Shown: one piece after another, positions 16,401-23,072 of the stretch | Layout: each line of letters starts with the position of its first letter | Position numbering within the stretch: position 1 is the stretch's first letter | Assembly: GCA_039932715.1 (NCBI GenBank) | Contig: JBDTPN010000041.1 | Location: forward strand, 1-23,341 | DNA from: ZC4RG30 sp039932715 | Lineage (GTDB): Bacteria > Pseudomonadota > Gammaproteobacteria > Steroidobacterales > Steroidobacteraceae | DNA: 23,341 bases | Direction: 5' to 3' | Notes under the pieces: model-generated | Seen by the model: only the letters and a program-made list of their open reading frames with translations | The model's database searches: none | Told to the model about the DNA's origin: nothing | Position numbers and translations under genes: made by a program

Positions 16401-16658
16401 TTCATTGGCCGTCGACCGGATCTCGTACACCTGCGGAATGCTCTGCAGGGATTTCTCGACCCGGTTGATGACTTCGCGCTCAACGGTTTCGGGCGAGGCA
16501 CCTGGGTAAGGAATCTGCACCACCAGCACCGGCTGCTGCACATCGGGCAGGGGGTTGACGCGCAGGTTCTTGATTGCCAGCAAGCCCATGCACATCAGTA
16601 CGATGACGATGGCCACGGTGGTGACCGGCTGCTTGATGCTGAAATTGGAGAGGAACAT
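13455..16658 (-). CDS. RND efflux pump, HAE1-type inner-membrane permease
   Basis: The 1067-residue protein is a proton-driven RND transporter of the AcrB/MexB superfamily, which exports hydrophobic or amphiphilic compounds from the periplasm or inner membrane. It begins with the typical NFSIKQPVTTVAIVIVLMCM first transmembrane helix and has the two-fold repeat of transmembrane bundles and large periplasmic loops. The proton-relay residues are visible: paired aspartates in TM4 (AIGVLIDDAIVVREN) and the lysine in TM10 (GLVAKNAILLLD). Length fits the family (about 1020-1070). It lies two bases downstream of its adaptor gene with an AGGGA Shine-Dalgarno sequence inside the adaptor's end. No outer-membrane channel gene is present. 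Substrate unknown. Confidence 0.94.
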   Translation of the reverse strand: MFLSNFSIKQPVTTVAIVIVLMCMGLLAIKNLRVNPLPDVQQPVLVVQIPYPGASPETVEREVINRVEKSLQSIPQVYEIRSTANEGSAQIVITFNYKKDLVEAADEIRNAIGAVRYKLPLEMREPVLFRQDPSMEPVMQLSLSSETQSLAEISRLAEDQLADRFRAISGVSTVDVNGSLRRELSVLLHAQKLREYNVSVAEVVAALRRQNTTAPVGRVKGGLDEQSIRLVGRIESPREFEEIVLRRSGDEIVRLGQVATVQDGFAEVSGYSLRNAHPNVGISVTRSKEASTVSVAKDVRALTKQIKAELSRGTDLVVTQDGGDEANLYLMNVIEALILGAVLTVLVVYAFLNSWRSTLITALSLPTSAITAFIAVWLAGFTLNFMTLLGLSLAIGVLIDDAIVVRENIMRHLERGEDRITAARNGTAEIGLAVAATTFSIMAVFVPVAFMSGQAGEWFRPFAVTVTTSVLVSLFISFTLDPMLSAYWGDPPGYEKRPHHGLGKVLARFNHWFDAQADRYGRLIAWALHHRIWMAVIAVVTLALALTLQFTVGRTDFLPKTDGNMIAVQVRTPSSASLEYAKLKVEKAAEVARKIPETRATNTNVNSSGGRVYVDLGRSNERKRSGFEIAELLRKDLRQLVGAEYVVLDDLNNGAQKPVQIQFYGPDSRRLMEITTDFMARMAHVPGAVDIGLSEQGPQDELRIELDRGLANQLGISVDDAAQALRVAFAGVEVGDWVDPTGESRDVAVRLHPDDRVDASNIERLPVAVGGSNTLVPLEQIATITMDKGPSRIQHLDGKRTVTVSANVQGRGSGEVTSDAMKIAEQINFPNGFGISLGGASRDQQQIFSEMGIALLMGIGVMYLVLVVQFGSFSAPLPVMLSLPLSLIGVVTALMLTGGSLNLMSLIGVIMLMGLVAKNAILLLDATRKEEERGVEREQALMNAGRKRLRPILMTTFALVAGMMPVAVGMGAGAEFYSPMAVAIIGGVITSTFLTLLVIPTFYDSIELSRERMHAKFERRVAQRGAFVAFLLTFGEAFLTLVFVRLVYRLARRILGRGPQIAQSEVP

Positions 16659-16660
16659 GT

Positions 16661-17794
16661 CTACTTCCCTGCCAGCTGTGCCGCCTGTCCGTCGTGCAGA
16701 GTGGAAGTCGGATAACGCAGCAACACATCACCGGCAGCCAGTCCGTCCTTGATGACGAATTCGCCACTGCGTGCGTCGCGATCACCCAAGACCAACTTGA
16801 CCTTGTGCAGCTTGCCGCCCTGCACGCGCCAGGCAAATGCGTTGTCACCATCGCGCACAATGAGATCGGCCGGCAATGACAGCCCCTCGGCGTGCAGCGT
16901 TTCAACCCGCCCTTCGGCATACAGGCCTGCGACGCCGGGTTGTTGCTGGCCGCTGTCTATGCTGACCAGCACTTCCATCTGGCGGGTAGTGGAATTGGCT
17001 GCCGGATTGATCCGCGTGATCCTGCCGGAGAAATCCTTGTCTTCGTATCCATGGATGCGAAACGTGACCTTCTGCCCCGGAGTCAGCGCGCCGATGCTGT
17101 CGGCCGACACGTAACCTTCGAAGCGCAGGCTGGCCGGATCGATGACCTTGAGCAACTCCTTGCCGATTTGCGCCGTGTCTCCGGCAGACACCTTGCGGTC
17201 GCTCACCACACCATCGAAAGGTGCGCGCACCATCGTGCGCTGCAATTGCTGACGCGCCGCCACCAGATTGCTGCGTGAGGATTCGCGATCGCTTTGCGTG
17301 GCGTTGCGCCGGTCTTCGGCGTCCTCAAGTTGCTGCAGGGAGATCAGGCCATCCTTCTGCAGCTTGACCAGGCGCTCGTACTGCCGCTGCGCCTGTTCGT
17401 AAGCCTGCTCCGCGGTTTGCGCGGCTGCCTCCCTGGAGCGCAGCGTGTCGCGAATCGAGGTTTCATCAAGGCGCACCAGCAGATCGCCGCGCTTGACCTT
17501 GTCGCCATTTTCCTTGAGCACAGCCAGCACGATGGCAGAGACTTCCGCGCGCAAGTCGGCCATCCCTTCCGGCAAAATGGAACCGGTGATTGCAGGACCT
17601 GCTGTCAGTGTCTTGCTTTGCAGCGTGTGCACGTCTTCCGGTGAAAGAAGCAGGGGCGGCAGGGCGGCAGCCTGTTCAGCCTCGGTGGGCACATGATCTT
17701 TGCCCGCGTCCTTGCATCCAGTCAGCAGCGCCACCGCGCAAAGCACCACCACGCTCAATCCCTGAGATCTACGAGTCACTTGTTTGGCCTGCAT
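16661..17794 (-). CDS. RND efflux periplasmic adaptor lipoprotein
   Basis: The 377-residue membrane fusion protein links the RND pump to an outer-membrane channel. It has a lipoprotein signal peptide ending in the lipobox LLTGC (Cys27). A split lipoyl/barrel-sandwich domain follows, with halves around 80-110 and around RAPFDGVVSDRKVSAGDTAQ. Between the halves is a helical hairpin rich in Gln, Glu and Arg (about 112-185). A beta-barrel (FEGYVSADSIGALTPGQ) and a membrane-proximal domain complete it. It is the first gene of a two-gene operon with the pump two bases downstream. No Shine-Dalgarno sequence is obvious; instead a small AGCGG/CCGCT hairpin (17796-17811) lies directly before the ATG. 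Confidence 0.93.
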   Translation of the reverse strand: MQAKQVTRRSQGLSVVVLCAVALLTGCKDAGKDHVPTEAEQAAALPPLLLSPEDVHTLQSKTLTAGPAITGSILPEGMADLRAEVSAIVLAVLKENGDKVKRGDLLVRLDETSIRDTLRSREAAAQTAEQAYEQAQRQYERLVKLQKDGLISLQQLEDAEDRRNATQSDRESSRSNLVAARQQLQRTMVRAPFDGVVSDRKVSAGDTAQIGKELLKVIDPASLRFEGYVSADSIGALTPGQKVTFRIHGYEDKDFSGRITRINPAANSTTRQMEVLVSIDSGQQQPGVAGLYAEGRVETLHAEGLSLPADLIVRDGDNAFAWRVQGGKLHKVKLVLGDRDARSGEFVIKDGLAAGDVLLRYPTSTLHDGQAAQLAGK

Positions 17795-17972
17795 GAGCGG
17801 AACAGCCCGCTATTATGTATGCTATAAATATTCACATCATAACTTATTATATTTCAACTACTTACTGACTTTATCTACGGCGTTTCGAGATAAATGCGGG
17901 AGGTCTTTCTTGCTGCAGATAGCGGCATCCGCTGACTGGTCAGAGATCACTCGCTAGTTGACACTGCCGCAG
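17795..17972. promoter_or_regulatory. AT-rich divergent promoter region (RND operon / histidine kinase)
   Basis: The gap between the divergent RND adaptor and kinase genes contains a strongly AT-rich island (about 17811-17876) in an otherwise GC-rich window. Candidate -10 elements are an extended one on the plus strand, TGCTATAAA (17820-17828), and on the minus strand TATAAT (17851-17846) and CATAAT (17817-17812). None has a convincing -35 at normal spacing. The plus-strand candidate would give the kinase a leader of roughly 120-140 bases. That leader contains a GGGAGG Shine-Dalgarno sequence (17898-17903) in front of a short frame ending just before the kinase. Confidence 0.45.
17910..17957 (+). 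CDS. possible 15-codon leader peptide upstream of kinase
   Basis: A TTG codon lies six bases after a perfect GGGAGG Shine-Dalgarno sequence (17898-17903) and opens a 15-codon frame, MLQIAASADWSEITR, that ends in TAG. The next codon is TTG 17958, the first possible start of the kinase, in the same frame. It could be a leader peptide that couples translation to the kinase, or the kinase's original N-terminus interrupted by an amber codon. An overlapping 13-codon frame starting at ATG 17894 is an alternative. Such short frames also occur by chance. Confidence 0.25.
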   Translation: MLQIAASADWSEITR

Positions 17973-19955
17973 ATGCCCACTCAAAAGCCGCCCAATCAAA
18001 CTGCGCAGAGCTCGTTTAGCTCTACTCCCCAGTTGCAAGTGCTGGCCAGCCGCGTTCCGCGCCTGGGCACGTGGACGCTCGATCTCAAAGAAGACCGCGT
18101 GATCTGGAGCCCCGAACTGGAAGATATCTTCGGCATTGAGCGCGACAGCTTCGTCGGCACGCAGGCGGCCTTTCATTCCTATGTGCATCCCCTGGACCTG
18201 GCGCGCTTGCAAAAGGCCATCGGTGAAAGCCTGGAGAAGGGTGAGGAATATTGCACCATCTTCCGCTACAAACATGGCAGCGGCGAGTGGCGTTGGATGG
18301 AAGGTCGCGGCTTGCCCACCTTCGATGCCCACGGCAATCCCATCCGGATCGACGGCGTGGGCATTGATGTCACCGATCGCACCATGGCCGAGAACGTGCG
18401 CTTCCGCCTCGCGGCCATCGTGGAGTCATCCGAAGATGCGATCATCAGTAAGACTCTGGACGGCGTGGTCACTTCGTGGAACGCGGGCGCCGAGCGCCTG
18501 TTTGGATTCACCGCTGAAGAAATGATTGGCGCCTCGATCACCAGATTGATTCCCACTGAACTGCTGCCTGAGGAGGCCGAAATACTCGCAAAGCTGCGCA
18601 AAGGTGAGCGGATCGAACATTATGAAACCCGCAGGCTGGTCAAAAGCGGCGGGCTGGTGGACGTATCCCTCACGGTTTCGCCCGTCCGTGATGTCACTGG
18701 CGCCATTGTCGGGGCTTCGAAGATCGCGCGCGACGTGACCCAGCTGCGCGCGGCCGTGGCCGAACGCGAACAGCTGCTGGAATCCGAGCGGGCGGCGCGC
18801 AGTGAGGCAGAGCGCCTGGGACATCTGAAGGATGAATTCCTGGCGACGCTGTCGCATGAACTGCGCACTCCGCTGACTGCCATCCTGGGCTGGTGCAGTG
18901 TGCTGCGCCGACGCAAGAACCTTTCGCAGGAAGACCTGATAAACGCCATTGATACCATCCATCGCAATGCCAAGAGCCAGGCCAAGATCATCGAAGACCT
19001 GCTCGAGATGAGCCGTATTGTCTCGGGCAAAATCCACCTCGAAACCGACGAACTGGATTTCGGCGATCTGGTGCAGTTGGCAGTGGATGGCATACGCCCG
19101 GCCGCCGGGGCCAAAGGAATTGCCATCCGGTTACTGCGCGAACCTGCAGCCGGAGTAATCAATGGCGACGCCGCCCGCCTGCAGCAGATCCTTTGGAATC
19201 TGCTCTCCAACGCCGTGAAATTCACGCCCACGGGAGGCTCGATCCGCGTCACCTTGCAGCGTGCAGGCGACCAGCTGGAACTGATAATCCAGGACTCGGG
19301 GATTGGCATCCCGCGGGATTTCCTGCCGTTCATCTTTGAGAGATTCCGGCAGGCCGATGGGTCGACCACGCGTGAGCACGGGGGATTGGGCCTTGGATTA
19401 TCCATAGTCCGCAACCTGGTCGAACTGCACGGCGGTTCCATCATCGCGGGGAGCCCGGGTGAGAATCTGGGCGCCACGTTCACTGTACGGCTGCCGGCGG
19501 TTTTACCCAATGCACTGACGGCAACCGGGGTGTTTACCGGCACCTTCGGGCAGATCAGCTCGCCGCTTGCGTCATTGGCCGGCACCGTCATTCTCGTCGT
19601 CGACGACGAACCGGACGGGCGTTCGCTGCTGGCTCGCCTGTTGACCGATACCGGCGCTGAAGTCCTGACCGCTGCAAGTGCAGAGGAGGGACTGGACACC
19701 CTCACAACGCGGCCGGTAAACGTGCTGATAAGTGACGTGGGCATGCCCGGGCTCGACGGTTACGAATTCATCCGGCGTGTGCGCGCATCGGATAATGGCT
19801 CCAGCCGCATCCCTGCAATCGCGCTGACGGCGTATGCGCGTACAGAAGATCGCGAGCGCAGCCTCGCCGCTGGTTTCCAGCGCCATATTTCCAAACCTTA
19901 TTCCATCGCGGATCTGACCGCCGCTGTCGCCTCATTGATACCTGCAACCCCTTGA
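17973..19955 (+). CDS. soluble hybrid histidine kinase (PAS-PAS-HisKA-HATPase-REC)
   Basis: Counting from ATG 17973, the protein has 660 residues. Domains in order: a PAS/PAC (about 22-140; GTWTLD to GVGIDVTD), a second PAS/PAC (about 143-260; SSEDAIISKTLDG to SKIARDV), HisKA with phospho-acceptor His295 in ATLSHELRTPL, an HATPase_c domain with N-box NLLSNAVKF, G1 DSGIGIP and G2 GGLGLGLSIV, and a C-terminal receiver domain. The receiver keeps its acidic pair in LVVDDEP, phospho-acceptor Asp588 in ISDVGMPG, Thr619 and Lys641 in SKPY. No transmembrane segment is present, so it senses a cytoplasmic signal. There is no output domain or separate response regulator nearby. The start is uncertain: TTG 17958 is in frame and neither start has a good Shine-Dalgarno sequence. 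Confidence 0.92.
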   Translation: MPTQKPPNQTAQSSFSSTPQLQVLASRVPRLGTWTLDLKEDRVIWSPELEDIFGIERDSFVGTQAAFHSYVHPLDLARLQKAIGESLEKGEEYCTIFRYKHGSGEWRWMEGRGLPTFDAHGNPIRIDGVGIDVTDRTMAENVRFRLAAIVESSEDAIISKTLDGVVTSWNAGAERLFGFTAEEMIGASITRLIPTELLPEEAEILAKLRKGERIEHYETRRLVKSGGLVDVSLTVSPVRDVTGAIVGASKIARDVTQLRAAVAEREQLLESERAARSEAERLGHLKDEFLATLSHELRTPLTAILGWCSVLRRRKNLSQEDLINAIDTIHRNAKSQAKIIEDLLEMSRIVSGKIHLETDELDFGDLVQLAVDGIRPAAGAKGIAIRLLREPAAGVINGDAARLQQILWNLLSNAVKFTPTGGSIRVTLQRAGDQLELIIQDSGIGIPRDFLPFIFERFRQADGSTTREHGGLGLGLSIVRNLVELHGGSIIAGSPGENLGATFTVRLPAVLPNALTATGVFTGTFGQISSPLASLAGTVILVVDDEPDGRSLLARLLTDTGAEVLTAASAEEGLDTLTTRPVNVLISDVGMPGLDGYEFIRRVRASDNGSSRIPAIALTAYARTEDRERSLAAGFQRHISKPYSIADLTAAVASLIPATP

Positions 19956-19986
19956 TCTGTTGACGCACAGCCTTCCTAATGGGGTC

Positions 19987-20931
19987 ATGAGAAGGCCTGC
20001 ATTTATCGCATTGCTGCTGCTTTCCCTGGCAGGCTGCGCCAGGGAACAGCCACGCGCGCTGGGCACGCTCGAATGGGATCGCATCACGCTGCCGTCACCG
20101 GCCGCTGAACGCATCACCGCCATCAATGTGCGCGAAGGCCAGCGGGTCAAGTCCGGCGAAACATTGGTGCAACTCGAAATCACCCATACCCAGTCGCAGC
20201 TGGCGGCACTGCAGGCATCTGCGCGGCAGGGCAAGGCGGCGCTTTCCGAACTCAAGGCCGGGCCGCGCAAAGAGGACATCGCCCAGGCGCGCGCCTCGCT
20301 GGCCGCGGCACAGGCGCAGGCCACCGATGCCAGCGGCTACTACGAGCGGGTCAAGACCCTGGGCGGACAGAACCTGGTGTCAGCCGTTGAGATCGATCGT
20401 GCGCGTGCTGCGGCACAGAGTGCACAGGCTCAGGTGCGCGCCGCGCAGCAGGCGCTGCTGGAGCGGGAGCGCGGTACGCGCAGTGAGCAGATAGCGCAGG
20501 GCGAAGCGGCACTGCAGGCGGCCAGCGCCCAGGCTGCAACCCAGCAGGTCACGCTGGACCGTTTGTCGCTGGTGGCGCCCCGTGACGCCCAGGTGGATTC
20601 CATTCCCTATCGACTGGGCGACCAGGCCCCGGTGGGGGCCCCGCTGGTGGTGTTGCTGGCAGGGGAGGCGCCCTATGCGCGGGTGTATGTTCCCGCGTCG
20701 CTGCGCGCGCAAGCCAGGGTTGGCGATGCGGCTCGCGTGCATGTCCAAGGCAGTGACAAGATCTGGGCCGGCAAGGTGCGCATGATTCGCAGCGAGCCCA
20801 CCTTCACGCCTTACTACGCGCTGACCGGGCAGGATGCCGAGCGCCTCAGTTATCTCGCCGAAGTGCAGCTGGAAGCCGATGCCAGTGCACTGCCCGCCGG
20901 TCTGCCCCTGTGGGTCGAGTTCGGAACGTGA
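19987..20931 (+). CDS. HlyD-family adaptor lipoprotein (YbhG-like)
   Basis: The 314-residue protein is a membrane-fusion adaptor for the ABC exporter encoded directly downstream. It has a lipoprotein signal peptide, IALLLLSLAGC (Cys17). The first lipoyl half contains NVREGQRVKSGETLVQLE. A long Ala/Gln-rich coiled-coil hairpin follows (about 60-180, including GPRKEDIAQARASLAAAQAQ, typical of YbhG-like proteins). Then come the second lipoyl half (LVAPRDAQVDSIPYRLGD) and a beta-barrel. I chose the ATG at 19987 because it gives a compact signal peptide; a TTG at 19960 is in frame. Its TGA overlaps the GTG start of the ATPase gene. The 31-base gap after the kinase suggests possible co-transcription with it. 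Confidence 0.88.
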   Translation: MRRPAFIALLLLSLAGCAREQPRALGTLEWDRITLPSPAAERITAINVREGQRVKSGETLVQLEITHTQSQLAALQASARQGKAALSELKAGPRKEDIAQARASLAAAQAQATDASGYYERVKTLGGQNLVSAVEIDRARAAAQSAQAQVRAAQQALLERERGTRSEQIAQGEAALQAASAQAATQQVTLDRLSLVAPRDAQVDSIPYRLGDQAPVGAPLVVLLAGEAPYARVYVPASLRAQARVGDAARVHVQGSDKIWAGKVRMIRSEPTFTPYYALTGQDAERLSYLAEVQLEADASALPAGLPLWVEFGT

Positions 20932-21899
20932 GTGCGACAGCGCCGCTGGCTGCAGGCGGCGACGACGTGGCCATACGCGCACGCGGCGTTACGCGCCGAT
21001 TCGGCAAACTGGTTGCGGTCGACCACGTGGATCTCACCGTGCCCCGCGCCCATATTTACGGATTTCTTGGGCCCAACGGCTCGGGCAAGTCGACGATGAT
21101 CCGGATGCTGTGCGGACTGCTCACGCCCACGGAAGGTGAAATCGAAGTACTTGGACTGAAGATTCCCGCCCAGGCCGATGAGCTACGCCTGCACATCGGC
21201 TACATGACGCAGAAGTTTTCCTTGTTTGACGACCTCAGCGTGCGCGAGAACCTGGAGTTCCTGGCGGCTGTGCAAGGACTATCCCGAAAAGATTCGGCTC
21301 GCCGCGTCGAACAGCTCATTGACGAATATGACTTCCGCGATCGAACGACACAGCTGGCCGGCACGCTCAGTGGTGGCCAGAAGCAGCGACTTGCTTTGGC
21401 GGGGGCCGTGATCCACCAGCCAAAGCTGCTGTTCCTTGACGAGCCCACCAGCGCCGTGGATCCGGAATCGCGCCGCAATTTCTGGGATAAGCTTTTTGGA
21501 TTGGCAGATACCGGAACGACGCTGCTGGTCTCGACGCACTACATGGAAGAGGCCGAACGCTGTCATCGCATCGCCATTCTCAACAATGGACGCCTGGTGG
21601 GCGACGGTGCACCGGGAGACCTGACCGCAGCACTGGCCGGCCGCACGCTGGTCGTAAATGCGCAGCAACCACGAAGGGCGCAACAGGCGTTGTCTGCACT
21701 ACCTGGCGTTTTAAGCGTGGCGCAGATCGGCATCCAGCTGCGCGTGCTGGCCAATGACCAGCGCGCCGGAGCCGAACAAATCCGGGCCGGGCTCAAGGCC
21801 GCCGGCCTGGTGGGAGAGGTGGAGCAGGTGACGCCCAACCTAGAGGATGTGTTCGTTGCTGCCACGCGCGACACGGGTCAGGGCAAGGACACCGTATGA
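20928..21899 (+). CDS. ABC exporter ATP-binding protein
   Basis: This 323-residue ATPase powers the ABC-2 permease encoded next. All nucleotide-binding motifs are intact: Walker A GPNGSGKST, Q-loop YMTQKFSLFDDLSV, signature LSGGQKQR, Walker B LLFLDEPTSAVDP and the switch histidine in STHYMEEAE. The C-terminal extension after about residue 235 is the regulatory tail seen in DrrA/YbhF-type exporters. It has one ATPase domain, whereas E. coli YbhF has two fused. I prefer the GTG at 20928, which forms a GTGA overlap with the adaptor stop; another in-frame GTG lies at 20910. The stop overlaps the permease ATG (ATGA). Confidence 0.94.
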   Translation: MSATAPLAAGGDDVAIRARGVTRRFGKLVAVDHVDLTVPRAHIYGFLGPNGSGKSTMIRMLCGLLTPTEGEIEVLGLKIPAQADELRLHIGYMTQKFSLFDDLSVRENLEFLAAVQGLSRKDSARRVEQLIDEYDFRDRTTQLAGTLSGGQKQRLALAGAVIHQPKLLFLDEPTSAVDPESRRNFWDKLFGLADTGTTLLVSTHYMEEAERCHRIAILNNGRLVGDGAPGDLTAALAGRTLVVNAQQPRRAQQALSALPGVLSVAQIGIQLRVLANDQRAGAEQIRAGLKAAGLVGEVEQVTPNLEDVFVAATRDTGQGKDTV

Positions 21900-22999
21900 A
21901 CAGTCGACGTCTCTGGGCGGTAATGCTCAAGGAGCTGCGGCAGTTGCGGCGCGATCGCATCACGCTGGTAATGATCCTGGGCCTGCCTGTCATCCAGCTG
22001 GTGCTGTTCGGCTATGCCATCAACATGAACCTGCGCGGCCTGACGGCCGGCATTGCAGATGAGGCCAACTCCTCGGCATCTCGCGCGCTGGTGATGGATA
22101 TGGTCGCCTCGGGCGTAATCAACGCAAAACTATCTGCGACTTCACCCCAGGAACTGACCGACGCATTGCGTCGTGGCGAGATCAGCCTGGGCATTGTCAT
22201 TCCGTATGATTTTGAAGCGCGCCGGTTTGATGGACGCGAAGCCGTGCAAGTGCTGGTGGACGGCAGTGACACGGCGGTGCAGGGCGCCGCAGCGCAGTTG
22301 GCGCAAACTCCGCTCGACACCACCGCGAAGGCCAATTCCCGGCCCCTCGGCTTATCTGCGGGTCAGATCAGTGTCGTCAGCTTTTACAATCCGCAGCGGC
22401 GTTCCGCGATCAATATTGTCCCAGGTCTGATCGGCGTGATCCTGACCATGACCATGGTGTTGTTCACGGGTGTGTCGATAGTCCGCGAGCGCGAGCGCGG
22501 CAACATGGAACTGCTGATCGCAACGCCCGTCAGTCGCGCGGAACTGATGGTCGGGAAAGTCCTGCCTTATGTTGTGATCGGGATGCTGCAGACCACCGTC
22601 GTAATCGGTCTGGGTGCATGGCTGTTTGAAGTGCCCGTAGCCGGCAAACTGTGGGAGGTCTATTTCGCGGCGATGCTGCTGATAGTGGCAAACCTAAGCC
22701 TGGGTCTATTTATATCTACCCGGGCGCAGTCGCAGTTCCAGGCCATGCAGCTGACGTTTTTCATCTTCCTGCCGTCGATATTGCTATCCGGGTTCATGTT
22801 CCCTTTTGCCGGCATGCCAAAAGTGGCGCAATGGTTCGCGGAAATATTACCGCTGACGCATTTCCTGCGATTGATCCGCGGCATCATGCTGCGCGGCGCG
22901 AGCCTCATCGATCTGTGGCCGCAAGTGGCAGCGCTGCTGGGGTTCATCGCACTAATGATGACGGCGGCAATCCTGCTGTTCAGGAAGCGGTTGGACTGA
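21896..22999 (+). CDS. ABC-2 type exporter permease (YbhR/YhhJ-like)
   Basis: The 367-residue integral membrane protein forms the export channel. It has one N-terminal membrane helix (about 22-42, LVMILGLPVIQLVLFGYAIN), a large periplasmic domain (about 45-175), and five more helices (about 178-365) ending in the ABC2_membrane core. FLPSILLSGFMFPFAGMP and ILPLTHFLRLIRGIMLRG are typical of the YbhS/YbhR/YhhJ family. The ATG overlaps the ATPase stop (ATGA) and an AAGGA sequence lies just upstream. Only one permease gene is present, so it probably works as a homodimer with two copies of the ATPase (inference). The substrate could be a drug, lipid or peptide and cannot be read from the sequence. 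Confidence 0.93.
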   Translation: MNSRRLWAVMLKELRQLRRDRITLVMILGLPVIQLVLFGYAINMNLRGLTAGIADEANSSASRALVMDMVASGVINAKLSATSPQELTDALRRGEISLGIVIPYDFEARRFDGREAVQVLVDGSDTAVQGAAAQLAQTPLDTTAKANSRPLGLSAGQISVVSFYNPQRRSAINIVPGLIGVILTMTMVLFTGVSIVRERERGNMELLIATPVSRAELMVGKVLPYVVIGMLQTTVVIGLGAWLFEVPVAGKLWEVYFAAMLLIVANLSLGLFISTRAQSQFQAMQLTFFIFLPSILLSGFMFPFAGMPKVAQWFAEILPLTHFLRLIRGIMLRGASLIDLWPQVAALLGFIALMMTAAILLFRKRLD

Positions 23000-23072
23000 A
23001 CTTCTGGCGTTGAGTAGCCCAGCCGCTTTGGGGCACTCCTACTTCGCATAATGTATATTATGTTAAATTACA
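23000..23072. other. convergent intergenic region with AT-rich inverted repeats
   Basis: Between the permease stop and the PLD-like fragment there is a short AT-rich patch. It holds CATAAT-GTAT-ATTATG (23047-23062) and an 8-base inverted repeat of ATAATGTA (23048-23055 plus, 23076-23069 minus), enclosed by GCCCAGC/GCTGGGC (23017-23023 and 23078-23084). The second arm runs into the end of the PLD-like frame. I see no clear intrinsic terminator. Confidence 0.35.

Noticed and set aside
17958..17986. TTGACA hexamer at 17958-17963 as a -35 promoter element
   Set aside because: Seventeen bases downstream the sequence is TCAAAA, not a -10 box, and a transcript from there would start inside the kinase coding sequence.
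18620..19744. 374-codon minus-strand frame opposite the histidine kinase
   Set aside because: Ser/Arg-rich antisense shadow. The kinase motifs on the plus strand are complete.
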